From: an uncultured Alphaproteobacteria bacterium
GTDB lineage: Bacteria > Pseudomonadota > Alphaproteobacteria > Caulobacterales > Caulobacteraceae
DNA: 64,000 nucleotides
Assembly (NCBI GenBank): GCA_903909375.1
Contig: CAIVVM010000036.1
Coordinates: forward strand, 62,001 to 126,000
Direction: 5' to 3'
A program made the translations under genes and the position numbers. The notes below the pieces were generated by a model that made no database searches, was not told where the DNA came from, and saw only the letters and a list, made by a program, of their open reading frames with translations. Of the stretch, positions 52,379-61,116 are shown piece after piece; the first letter of the stretch is position 1, and each line of letters starts with the position of its first letter.

Positions 52379-53851
52379 TCAGTTCGGCTCATACCGACCG
52401 GGCTGCGCCAGATCACTGAACTTGGTCAGGTTTTCGTCGAAGTGCAGCTTGACCGTGCCGATGGGGCCGTGACGCTGCTTGGCGATGATCAGTTCCGAGA
52501 GATTGCGGATCTGGTCCATTTCGTCCTGCCAGGCCAGGTGCTCGGGGGTGTTTTCCCGGGGTTCCAGGCGGGCTTTGTAGTAGGCCTCCCGGTAGACGAA
52601 CATCACGACGTCGGCATCCTGCTCGATGGAGCCGGATTCGCGCAGGTCCGACAGCTGGGGACGCTTGTCCTCGCGGCTCTCCACCTGGCGTGAAAGCTGG
52701 GCGCAAGCCAGGACAGGCACCTGCAGCTCCTTGGCAAGCGACTTCATCTGCTGGGTTATCTCGCTGACTTCCTGCACGCGGTTTTCATTGCGCTTGGAGG
52801 CCGAACCGGTGACCAGCTGGAGATAGTCCACAACGATCAGGTCGAGGCCGGAGGTGCGCTTCAACCGCCGCGCCCGCGCCGCAAGCTGGGAGATCGATAT
52901 CCCGCCGGTGTCGTCGATGTAGAGCGGCGCCCCCTCGATATCGAGCGCAGCCTCGCGGATGCGCCCGTATTCCGACGGATTGATCTCGCCCTTTCGCATC
53001 AGGTTGGACGGTATGCCCGAGACCTCGGCCAACAGGCGCATGGCCAACTGATCGGCCGACATTTCCAACTGGAAGAAGGCGACGACCCCGCCACTGATGG
53101 TCTTTTTCGAGCCATCGGGTCGCGGCTCCCAGGCGTACTTACGCGCGACATCGAAGGCGATATTGAGCGCCAGCGACGACTTTCCCATGGAAGGCCGCCC
53201 CGCCAGGATCAGGAGATCCGAGGAGTGCAGGCCGCCCAGCATCCTGTCCAGATCGTGCAGGCCGGTGGAAACCCCCGCCAGACCGCCGTCGCGCGAGAAC
53301 GCCTCGGCGGTGTTTTCAAGCGCGCGGGCCAGGGCGTTGGGAAAGGTTGTGAACCCGGTGGACGAGGCGCCGCTCTCGGCCAGGCTGAACAATTGTTGCT
53401 CAACCACCTCGATCTGGTCCTTGGCCGACATCTCGGTATCGGACACGGCGGCCAGGGACATCTCCCCCGAAAGCCGGATCAGTTCGCGGCGCAGCGCCAG
53501 ATCATGGATGACCCGGGCGTAGTCCGCCGCATTGGCCGCCGGCGGGGCCTTGTCCACGAGGTCGGCGAGATAGCGCACGCCGCCCAGTTCCTCGAACGCG
53601 ACGTCACCCTGGAATCGCTGGGCGATGGTCAGCGGGTCGGCCAGCTGCCCGGCGCGGATATGGTCCTCAATGGCGCCAAACAGCCGCGCGTGGACGGGCT
53701 CATGCATGTGGTCAGGCGATAACGGCACACTGATCCGTTCGTGCGCGGCGTTGTCATAAAGAAGGATGCCCAGCAGGGCCTGTTCGACCTCAAGGTCAGC
53801 GGGAATGCGCGACACGGGCTGGCCAACGGGCGGGAACGAAATGAGCGTCAT
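52379..53851 (-). CDS. dnaB: Replicative DNA helicase DnaB
   Basis: A 490-residue hexameric helicase of the replication fork. The N-terminal domain starts 'RIPADLEVEQALLGILLYDN', and the RecA-like domain has the P-loop 'LAGRPSMGKSSLALNIAFDVA', then 'FQLEMSADQLAMRLLAEVSG', 'DLIVVDYLQLV' and a terminal 'RHGPIGTVKLHFDENLTKF'. No intein is present. It lies alone on the minus strand and the next gene upstream (TonB receptor) is divergent. Confidence 0.96.
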   Translation of the reverse strand: MTLISFPPVGQPVSRIPADLEVEQALLGILLYDNAAHERISVPLSPDHMHEPVHARLFGAIEDHIRAGQLADPLTIAQRFQGDVAFEELGGVRYLADLVDKAPPAANAADYARVIHDLALRRELIRLSGEMSLAAVSDTEMSAKDQIEVVEQQLFSLAESGASSTGFTTFPNALARALENTAEAFSRDGGLAGVSTGLHDLDRMLGGLHSSDLLILAGRPSMGKSSLALNIAFDVARKYAWEPRPDGSKKTISGGVVAFFQLEMSADQLAMRLLAEVSGIPSNLMRKGEINPSEYGRIREAALDIEGAPLYIDDTGGISISQLAARARRLKRTSGLDLIVVDYLQLVTGSASKRNENRVQEVSEITQQMKSLAKELQVPVLACAQLSRQVESREDKRPQLSDLRESGSIEQDADVVMFVYREAYYKARLEPRENTPEHLAWQDEMDQIRNLSELIIAKQRHGPIGTVKLHFDENLTKFSDLAQPGRYEPN

Positions 53852-53945
53852 AAAACTGTTCTAACGAAGGGCGTACGCCGCGCCATGTGGCCATTTGGTT
53901 GCGGCCAAAGACTTCTGTTGGCCGCTTGTGGATAAGGTTCGCGCG

Positions 53946-54107
53946 TCAGAAGAGACCTGCCACCAGATTGATCGCAAGGGCGACAATCAATGTGTTGAAT
54001 ACGAAGGCGATCAAGCTGTGCCCGGTACCCAGTCGCCGGAGCCGCCGGTCATTGAAGGCCACATCGTGCAAAACGGAGGCCCATTTCAGCAGTGTAACCG
54101 GAATCGC
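53946..54107 (-). pseudogene. C-terminal remnant of a DUF1345 membrane protein gene
   Basis: This minus-strand frame has no ATG or other plain start. It reads 53 residues ending LIAFVFNTLIVALAINLVAGLF before a stop (cited in part), preceded by FNDRRLRRLGTGHS. DUF1345 proteins end in this way, with '..s.rlRrl...HsliaFlFNt.ilAl.vNi.agl'. The remainder of the protein (four or five membrane helices) is missing; a stop precedes the frame at 54108. It is therefore an isolated gene end left behind. Confidence 0.62.
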
Positions 54108-54377
54108 TCATCAGGCGAGGTGCTCACGCTTTCACGGCCTTGGATATTTTCGGCAATTCTGTCGAAAACGCGACCCGCTGGCGATCTTTGAAGCAGATCG
54201 TTCCTCACAGCCGTCCACAGGACGCAATCGTCTTTCCTGTAAAGTGTTGCAAAGCCGCATCAACGTCAAAAGTTAGCGGTTTCGCTGCGCAATAGGGCTG
54301 GAACATTTCACATCCGCGACATAACTCCGCAAGTTCCAGGTTCGGCCCGCTCCAGAGGCCGCCAGGGGAGGACAAAT
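54108..54377 (+). other. Upstream region of the first TonB receptor
   Basis: About 270 bases with no coding frame. The end holds the strong GGGGAGG ribosome binding site. The middle is AT-richer (ATATTTTCGGCAATTCTGTC) and probably contains the receptor's promoter and perhaps a leader with regulation by substrate. I find no clear palindrome such as a Fur box. Confidence 0.4.
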
Positions 54378-57347
54378 ATGACCCGAAGCAGATTCTTCTG
54401 CAGCGCTTCTGTGCTTGCCGCCGCGATGACGCTTGCAGCGTCCGGCCAGGCCATGGCCCAGACCAGCGGCCAGGCCGCGACCGAGCTCGACGAAGTCGTC
54501 GTCACCGGCTCGTTCATCCGGGGCACCCCCGAAGACGCCGCCCTTCCGGTCGAGGTGATCGGCCAGGACGAGCTGCAGCGTCGCGGATCGCCCAGCACCC
54601 TTGATCTCATCAAGAGCCTGCCGATCAGTGGCCCGGTTCTGGGTGACTCCAACCAGTTCTCGACCGCGGCCCAGGGCCAGGTCGGCGCCGGCACCATCAA
54701 CCTGCGCGGTCTCGGAAGCCTCCGGACGCTGGTTCTGGTCAACGGTCGCCGCATCACGGCATCGGCCGGCGCCGGCAGCGGCGGCGTCGATACAAACCTG
54801 TTGCCCGTTTCGGCCGTTGGCCGGGTTGAAGTGCTCAAGGACGGCGCGGCCGCCACCTACGGCTCCGACGCCATCGCCGGCGTGGTGAACTTCATCACCC
54901 GCACCAATTTCGACGGCCTGGAAGTCAGCGGCGACTATCGCCTCGTTGACGGCTCCAATGGCGACTACACGGCCAACGCCGTCTACGGAAAGACCTTCGA
55001 CAACGCCAATATCCTGGTCTCGGCCGGATATCAGCGCCGGTCGGAACTCAAGACGACGGACCGTGACTGGTCCTACCTGCCCTTTACGTCAAACCCCTCT
55101 GGCTACTCGGTGCTGGGTCAGCCCGGCACCTTCCTGCCGCTGGGCGCCACAGGCGCGCCGATCGCTGGCCCGACCCGTGACGCCAACTGCGGCGCCGTCG
55201 GTGGTTTTTCCGGCTTCAGCGGCACGACACCGGCCTGCTTCTTCACCTACATTCCGTTCGACAACCTGGTCGAGCGGGAAGACCGCTATCACGTCTTCGG
55301 TCAAGCCAACGTGGATCTGAACGAGACCACCAAGCTGCACGTTGAAGCCTATTGGGCCAAGACCGACATCCCGCAGATGCGGTTCTCGCCCGCCTTCCCG
55401 CCCATTCAGGGCCCGAACGGACCCGGCAGCGTGGGCGTGTTCTCGACGCCGATCGGCAACCCGGGCGCGGTGACTGCACTGCAGCAGGCCGGCTTCACGC
55501 CGGCCCAGATCGCGGCGACCAGCCGGGTTTCCCTGACCCTGTTCCGTCCGCTGGGTTCGGGTGGCAACCCGATCTTCGACAACGGCGGCCAGAAGGGCTA
55601 CCGCAACTACGACATCTTCCGGGTGGCCAGCTCTCTGACCGGCGAACTGCCTTTCGCGGGTGTCGGTTATGATCTTGGCGTCACCTACTCCAGGACCCAG
55701 AACCGTCAGTACACGCCCGACATCTTCATCGACAAGCTGCAGCGGGCGCTGAATGGCTTCGGCGGAACCAACTGCACCGGCGCCACGCCGGGCGCAAACG
55801 GCTGCCAGTACTTCAACCCGTTCTCCAACGGCTATTCGGGTAACCCGGCTCTGGGCCTCACCAACCCGGGCTTCGTCTCCGCAAACGCGAACAGCGCCGC
55901 TTTGGTCAATTCGCTGTTCGAGCGTGGCGCCGAGACCCGTCAGGTTCAGGACCTCTTCGTCGTCGACCTGGTGTTCAACGGCGAGCTTCCGATCGAGCTT
56001 CCCGGCGGCGCCATCGGCTGGGCGGCGGGCGGCCAGTATCGCACCACCGACTTCCAGTCCACGCTCCGCAGCCCCTTCCAGGACGTTCGCGTCACGCCGT
56101 GCCCCGTCCCGGGCACGACGAACTGCTCGCTGCCAACAGGCCCCTACATCTTCCTGGGCCAGGGCACGCCGACGCAACTTGAAGACTCGGTCTATGCCTT
56201 CTTCGCTGAAACGAACCTGCCGATCACCGACGCGATCAACGCTCAGGCGGCCATCCGTTACGAGGACTACGGCGGTCTCACCGGCTCCACGGTGAACCCC
56301 AAGGTCGCGGTCAAGTGGCAGGTCGTGGAAAGCTTCGCCCTGCGCGGCTCCGTCGGCACCACCTTCCGTGGTCCGACCCCGGCCAATCGCTCCACGGCTG
56401 GCGTGACCGGTCTCTCCGGCATCCAGGCGGCGGGCAACAACTTCAAGTCGGTCGACTTTGCTGGCAATCCGAGTGTCGGCCCGGAAAAGGCCTTCACCTA
56501 CAACCTCGGCGCCATCTTCCAGAGCGGCGGCCTTCGGATCATCGCTGACTACTGGCACTTCAACATAGAAGACCAGATCGTCACGGTTCCGGCACAGATC
56601 GTCGCCACGGCGGTTGGTGGCGTGGGCAATGGAGCCCAGGCTGTGAACTGCGCCAGCGCGCTCCGCGGCCTGATCACCTTCTCCAACAACAACGCCTGTA
56701 TTCAGGGCGTCACGGTCGGCAACGACATCCAGCGGGTGAAGTCGGATACCGTCAACGGTCCGCGGATCAAGGTCACCGGCATCGATGGCAGCATCGACTA
56801 CAAGCTGAACGACGTTCTGGGCGGCGACGTCACGGTCGGCGGTTCGTTCAGCCGACTGGTGAAGTACGACATCGGCGAGTTCCGTCTGGGCGGCGTATTC
56901 GTGTCGTCGGCCTACAGTGCGCTGGGTCTTTCGAACTACGATCGTTTCCCGGGAACCGTGTCCAAGCTCCGTGCGGGCTCCTACGCGGAATACTCGCGCG
57001 ATCAGCACAACCTTCGCCTCGACATGACCTACGTGGGCGGCGTCACCGACAACCGTGGCCCGACCACCATCCAGACCGGATCATCGACCAACTGTAACGT
57101 CGCCAACGCCCAGGCCGGGACGGCGATCAACTGCCAGTTGACGACGCTGGGTCTGAAGGTGAAGGAGTTCTACACCTTCGACCTGACCTACCGCCTGCAA
57201 CTGGCCGACGACATGACGGTGACCGCCTCGGTGTTCAACATCCTGGACCGTGACCCGTCGGCGGCACGTCTTGAAGCCAGCTACGACCCCTTCATCGGCA
57301 ACCCCTACGGGCGGACCTTCAAGGTGAGCGTCCGCAAGAAGTTCTAA
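54378..57347 (+). CDS. TonB-dependent outer-membrane receptor (first of tandem pair)
   Basis: A 989-residue receptor. A signal peptide (residues 1-27, ...SGQAMA-QT) leads into a TonB box-like 'DEVVVTGSFI' near residue 39. The plug domain (to about residue 185) includes 'GAGTINLRGLGSLRTLVLVNGRR' (cited in part) and 'GAAATYGSDAIAGVVNFITR'. The rest is a 22-stranded barrel with extended loops, ending in Phe ('KVSVRKKF') as outer-membrane barrels do. It actively imports a ligand bound at the surface, using TonB energy. It is similar throughout to the next gene, so they are duplicates. Ligand unknown; plant-polymer fragments, iron complexes or vitamins are family possibilities. Confidence 0.9.
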   Translation: MTRSRFFCSASVLAAAMTLAASGQAMAQTSGQAATELDEVVVTGSFIRGTPEDAALPVEVIGQDELQRRGSPSTLDLIKSLPISGPVLGDSNQFSTAAQGQVGAGTINLRGLGSLRTLVLVNGRRITASAGAGSGGVDTNLLPVSAVGRVEVLKDGAAATYGSDAIAGVVNFITRTNFDGLEVSGDYRLVDGSNGDYTANAVYGKTFDNANILVSAGYQRRSELKTTDRDWSYLPFTSNPSGYSVLGQPGTFLPLGATGAPIAGPTRDANCGAVGGFSGFSGTTPACFFTYIPFDNLVEREDRYHVFGQANVDLNETTKLHVEAYWAKTDIPQMRFSPAFPPIQGPNGPGSVGVFSTPIGNPGAVTALQQAGFTPAQIAATSRVSLTLFRPLGSGGNPIFDNGGQKGYRNYDIFRVASSLTGELPFAGVGYDLGVTYSRTQNRQYTPDIFIDKLQRALNGFGGTNCTGATPGANGCQYFNPFSNGYSGNPALGLTNPGFVSANANSAALVNSLFERGAETRQVQDLFVVDLVFNGELPIELPGGAIGWAAGGQYRTTDFQSTLRSPFQDVRVTPCPVPGTTNCSLPTGPYIFLGQGTPTQLEDSVYAFFAETNLPITDAINAQAAIRYEDYGGLTGSTVNPKVAVKWQVVESFALRGSVGTTFRGPTPANRSTAGVTGLSGIQAAGNNFKSVDFAGNPSVGPEKAFTYNLGAIFQSGGLRIIADYWHFNIEDQIVTVPAQIVATAVGGVGNGAQAVNCASALRGLITFSNNNACIQGVTVGNDIQRVKSDTVNGPRIKVTGIDGSIDYKLNDVLGGDVTVGGSFSRLVKYDIGEFRLGGVFVSSAYSALGLSNYDRFPGTVSKLRAGSYAEYSRDQHNLRLDMTYVGGVTDNRGPTTIQTGSSTNCNVANAQAGTAINCQLTTLGLKVKEFYTFDLTYRLQLADDMTVTASVFNILDRDPSAARLEASYDPFIGNPYGRTFKVSVRKKF

Positions 57348-57371
57348 AGCGGACGAAAATCTGAAACCCTG

Positions 57372-57408
57372 GACGCCGCCGGCTAACCCCGGCGGCGTTC
57401 TTGTTTTT
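57372..57408 (+). terminator. Rho-independent terminator after first TonB receptor
   Basis: A GACGCCGCCGG...CCGGCGGCGTTC hairpin (57372-57400) is followed by TTGTTTTT. It lies 25 bases after the stop of the first receptor and separates the transcripts of the two receptor genes. Confidence 0.85.
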
Positions 57409-57575
57409 GGCGACTACGTCAATTGCCCGACCCATTCTCCGGCTTTCGAAATTGCGGTTTGCCAGGTGAGCGAAAATTCACTGGCGCAAACGCAAAAAGC
57501 CGGGGATCATTGCTCTAACCGTACAATACGGGTCACCGCACATCAGATGCGGTCGGGGCATACAGGGGAGGTAAT

Positions 57576-60500
57576 ATGACCAAGCGAAGCTATTTCTGTG
57601 GCGGCTCGTTCCTGGCCGTAGCACTCGCATTCGGCGCCGCCAGTTCGGCATCGGCCCAATCCGCCGCCGCCAACGCGCCTACGGACGTGGAAGAAGTCGT
57701 CGTCACAGGTTCGTTTATCGCGGGTTCGTCCGAGAAAGCGGCCCAGCCGGTGGACGTGATCGGCGTCACCGAACTGGCCAAGCAGGGCGCGCCCAGCGTG
57801 GTCCAGTTGGTCAAGACCCTTACCGCCGCACAATCCTCACTCGGCGAGAGCAACCGTTACAACGGTGGCGCTGGTACAGCCTCAATCAACCTTCGCGGCC
57901 TGGGGTCATCGCGTACCCTGGTGCTGATGAACGGCCGACGTCTGGCCGACACCACCGCAGCCGCCTTCCAGGGCGGCGGCCAGGACCTGAACTTCATGCC
58001 GACAGCCGCCATCGGGCGGATCGAGATCCTGAAGGACGGCGCCGCCGCCACCTACGGTTCCGACGCCATCGCCGGGGTGGTCAACTTCATGACCCGCAAG
58101 GACCTGAACGGCTTTGAGTTCAACGGCAACTACGCCCTGATCCAGGACTCCAGTGGCGATTACGACGCCAGCCTGGCCTATGGACACGTGTTTGACCGCG
58201 GCAACGTCCTGTTGACAGCTGGCTACCGCGTCCGGGGTCGGCTGGACGCCCAGGATCGCGACTATGCGGTCCGGCCCTTCGAGTCGGTCTTCTACGGCGG
58301 CTGGTCGGGCTCGGCCAGCCCGGGCACCTACGGCACCGCCACCGGGGCTACGCTCTTCCGCGACAACGGCTGTAACGAGCTGGGGTCGCAGATCCTGTCG
58401 GGCGGGTTGAAGCCGGTCGCCGGCAATGGCGCCGGTCAACCGCTCTGCCGCTACCAGTTCAGCAATTTCAATGACCTGGTCAACAAGGAGCAGCACTACC
58501 AACTGTACGGCGAAGTCAACTTCGAGCTGTCAGACGACTTGAAGTTCCACGGTGAAATCGCCTGGAACCGCAACAATGTTCCAGACCAGCGGATTTCACC
58601 GGCCAACCTGACCACCCAGTTCCCGACCGCCAACACATCGGGGGCGCTTGTCGCGCCAGGCTTCAACAATCAGACCCGCTTCTTCGTTCCAGCCAGCAAC
58701 CCCGGCCTGATCGCCCTGCGCACCAACTGCGCCGCGCCGCTCTCCGCCGCCCAGTGCGCGGCGATGGCGGCAGGCGTCACCACCAGCCAGACCTCCTGGC
58801 GTCTGATCGGGGTTGAAGGCCACCCCACCAACAAGGACGGCGCCGACCACCAGGACATCGAACAGACGCAGTACCGGGTCTCCGCCGGCCTGAGCGGCAA
58901 GTTCAACGGCGGCTTCCTGGATGGCCTGACCTGGGACACCAACCTGATGTTCATGGAGAACCAGGGCATCGTCACCACGAACGACCTGCTGGTGAACCGC
59001 ATTCAACGCGGCTTCAACGGACTGGGCGGACCCGATTGCAACTTCCGGACCGGCACCCCCGGCGTCGGAAACTGCAAGTACATCAACCCCTTCAGCAACG
59101 GCATCGCCGTCAGCGCGATCAATGGGGCAGCGAACCCCTACTTCGTGGCGTCTGTGGCCAATGACCCGAAGGCCGTCGAATGGCTCTACGGGAAGTACAC
59201 CAACGTCCGCACGAACCAGCTCTTTGTCGCGGACGCGGTGGTCTCGAAGGAAACCGGCATTGCCCTGGGCGGCGGCAACATCGCCTTCGCCGCCGGCGTG
59301 CAGTATCGCTTCGACCGCAACATTGATGACTGGGAAGGCCTGGGTGACGTGAGCGCCACACCATGCGTTGACTCCATCGATGGACAGCAGGGCCAGTGCG
59401 CCAACCCGGTGGGTCCGTTCGTGTTCTTCGGAGCCCAGAACGACTACGACGTAGATCGCAAGGTCGCCGCCGCGTTTGCCGAAATCAAGTTTCCCATCCT
59501 CGAAAACCTTGAGGTCAGCGCAGCCCTCCGGCAGGAAGAATTCGGCGGCAAAGTAGGCTCCACGACCAACCCGCGGGTCTCGGGCCGCTGGCAGGTCATG
59601 GACTGGCTGGCCGTGCGTGGATCGTGGGGCACCACCTTCCGCGCCCCGGGTCAGGCAGCCTTGACCCCCGGCAGCACCAAGGGCGTCCGCCAGATCAGCG
59701 GGTCCTATCGCGCCGTCGTGACCGAGAACAACCCCAACCTTCAGCCCGAGACCGCCACCACCGGCAACTACGGCGTCCTGTTCAACGTCGGTGGCTTCAG
59801 CGCCTCGGTCGATTACTGGACCTTCGACTTCAAGAAGGAACTGATCACGGAGGACGCTGGCCAGTTGGTCGCCGCCATCAACGCGACGAACTGCGCCAAA
59901 CCAGCCTTTGCGGCGCGGTTCGTGTTCATCGGTGGCGTCTGCACCGGGGCCAACCTGCTTCAGGGCACGATCAAGATCGTCAACGGTCAGAACACCAAGA
60001 CTTCCGGCTTTGACCTCCGTGCCCAGTACGAGTTCGAAAACTTCTTCGGCATGGACCTCTACGACACCAGGGTCACCATTGGTGGCGAAGCGACCCTTAC
60101 GGAGAAGTACAAGCGCGGCGCCACGACCCTGCTTGAAGACACGTCGGTCATCATCGCGCCGGCCCTGAATCGGGCCGGTCTGCATGACCTTTCCGGCGAG
60201 TTCTATTCGTTCCCGAAGACCCGGGCCTCGGCGTTCATCAACGTCACCGGTGAAAACTGGAACCTGCGCTACCAACTGCTCTATCGTGAGGGCACGACCA
60301 TCGCGGCTCCGGCCTGCGCCGGCGATGCGGGCGCCGGCGCCACGCCGGACTGCCGCTATAACTACACCTCCGGCGTCTATGAAAGCGTCGGCAAGCTGAA
60401 GGACTTCTGGCAAAGCGACGTGACCCTGCAGGTCAATCTGCCCTGGGAAACAACGGCTACGGTCAGCGTGCAGAACCTGTTCGACAAGGATCCGCCCTTC

Positions 60501-60584
60501 GCCCAGAGCTTCTACAACTACGACGTCACCAACGGTAACCCGCTGGGCCGCGTCCTGAAGGTTGGCGTCAAGAAGTCCTTCTGA
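57576..60584 (+). CDS. TonB-dependent outer-membrane receptor (second of tandem pair)
   Basis: A 1002-residue receptor with a signal peptide (residues 1-28, ...SSASA-QS), a TonB box-like 'VEEVVVTGSFIAG' near residue 39, a plug with 'GTASINLRGLGSSRTLVLMNGRR' and 'GAAATYGSDAIAGVVNFMTRKD' (cited in part), and a barrel ending in Phe ('KVGVKKSF'). It has its own GGGGAGG ribosome binding site and terminator. Loops differ strongly from the first gene, which suggests different ligands. There is no sigma/anti-sigma pair nearby. Confidence 0.9.
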   Translation: MTKRSYFCGGSFLAVALAFGAASSASAQSAAANAPTDVEEVVVTGSFIAGSSEKAAQPVDVIGVTELAKQGAPSVVQLVKTLTAAQSSLGESNRYNGGAGTASINLRGLGSSRTLVLMNGRRLADTTAAAFQGGGQDLNFMPTAAIGRIEILKDGAAATYGSDAIAGVVNFMTRKDLNGFEFNGNYALIQDSSGDYDASLAYGHVFDRGNVLLTAGYRVRGRLDAQDRDYAVRPFESVFYGGWSGSASPGTYGTATGATLFRDNGCNELGSQILSGGLKPVAGNGAGQPLCRYQFSNFNDLVNKEQHYQLYGEVNFELSDDLKFHGEIAWNRNNVPDQRISPANLTTQFPTANTSGALVAPGFNNQTRFFVPASNPGLIALRTNCAAPLSAAQCAAMAAGVTTSQTSWRLIGVEGHPTNKDGADHQDIEQTQYRVSAGLSGKFNGGFLDGLTWDTNLMFMENQGIVTTNDLLVNRIQRGFNGLGGPDCNFRTGTPGVGNCKYINPFSNGIAVSAINGAANPYFVASVANDPKAVEWLYGKYTNVRTNQLFVADAVVSKETGIALGGGNIAFAAGVQYRFDRNIDDWEGLGDVSATPCVDSIDGQQGQCANPVGPFVFFGAQNDYDVDRKVAAAFAEIKFPILENLEVSAALRQEEFGGKVGSTTNPRVSGRWQVMDWLAVRGSWGTTFRAPGQAALTPGSTKGVRQISGSYRAVVTENNPNLQPETATTGNYGVLFNVGGFSASVDYWTFDFKKELITEDAGQLVAAINATNCAKPAFAARFVFIGGVCTGANLLQGTIKIVNGQNTKTSGFDLRAQYEFENFFGMDLYDTRVTIGGEATLTEKYKRGATTLLEDTSVIIAPALNRAGLHDLSGEFYSFPKTRASAFINVTGENWNLRYQLLYREGTTIAAPACAGDAGAGATPDCRYNYTSGVYESVGKLKDFWQSDVTLQVNLPWETTATVSVQNLFDKDPPFAQSFYNYDVTNGNPLGRVLKVGVKKSF

Positions 60585-60608
60585 TCCGATCTACCGACCT
60601 GAGAACCG

Positions 60609-60640
60609 GGGGGCGCTGGCGACAGCGCCCCCTTTTCTTT
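60609..60640 (+). terminator. Rho-independent terminator after second TonB receptor
   Basis: A perfect 10-bp stem GGGGGCGCTG/CAGCGCCCCC with GCGA loop is followed by TTTTCTTT. It lies 25 bases after the receptor stop and is the clearest terminator in the window. Confidence 0.92.
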
Positions 60641-60653
60641 GGCTCTCGCAGGC

Positions 60654-61052
60654 TTACGGGCGGGCGCCCCTGGGCAGGGCCTTGATCTCGGCTTCGGTCA
60701 GCTTGCGCACGGACTTCACAGGACAGCGTTGGGATCCGATGGGCGAGGGCGCGATGATCTCGGCGTCCAGGCCGCTGCAGATGTGGGACCCGCCGCGTGA
60801 GACCACCGCGATATTGTTCGTCCAGTCGACGTCGAGACAGCGGCCAAACATCTCCAGCTGATAGACCTCGCTCACGCCGACCCGCAGATTGACAATCCGG
60901 TTGTCGTTCGAGGCGAAGTTGTTCACCTGGTTGGTCCAGAAGCACTGGCCGCGCGGCTTGGCGGGCTTGTCCGCCTCAGGTGGTTTTGCAATACCGGCGC
61001 TGGCGGTGAGCGTGCCCACAGCCGCCGCGATCAGGGCGATTTTCCAGATCAT
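60654..61052 (-). CDS. DUF6491 family secreted protein
   Basis: A 132-residue protein with a signal peptide (about residues 1-22, ...ASAGIA). The mature part has 'CFWTNQVNNFASNDNRIVNLRVG', 'VYQLEMFGRCLDVDW' and 'ICSGLDAEII', which fit the four-Cys pattern of DUF6491. The function is unknown; these proteins are periplasmic. A GGAAGGAA box supports the start. It is convergent with the second TonB receptor; their ends share the strong terminator region. Confidence 0.78.
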   Translation of the reverse strand: MIWKIALIAAAVGTLTASAGIAKPPEADKPAKPRGQCFWTNQVNNFASNDNRIVNLRVGVSEVYQLEMFGRCLDVDWTNNIAVVSRGGSHICSGLDAEIIAPSPIGSQRCPVKSVRKLTEAEIKALPRGARP

Positions 61053-61116
61053 GCAGGGTTCCTTCCAGGTCCCGGTCGCGTCCCTCGAGCGTTGATCCTA
61101 CCCCGAAACACCGGTC

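Noticed and set aside
55089..57008. 639-codon minus-strand frame
   Set aside because: Antisense to the first TonB receptor. High Arg/Gly/Asp composition shows a shadow.
58596..60413. 605-codon minus-strand frame
   Set aside because: Antisense to the second TonB receptor.
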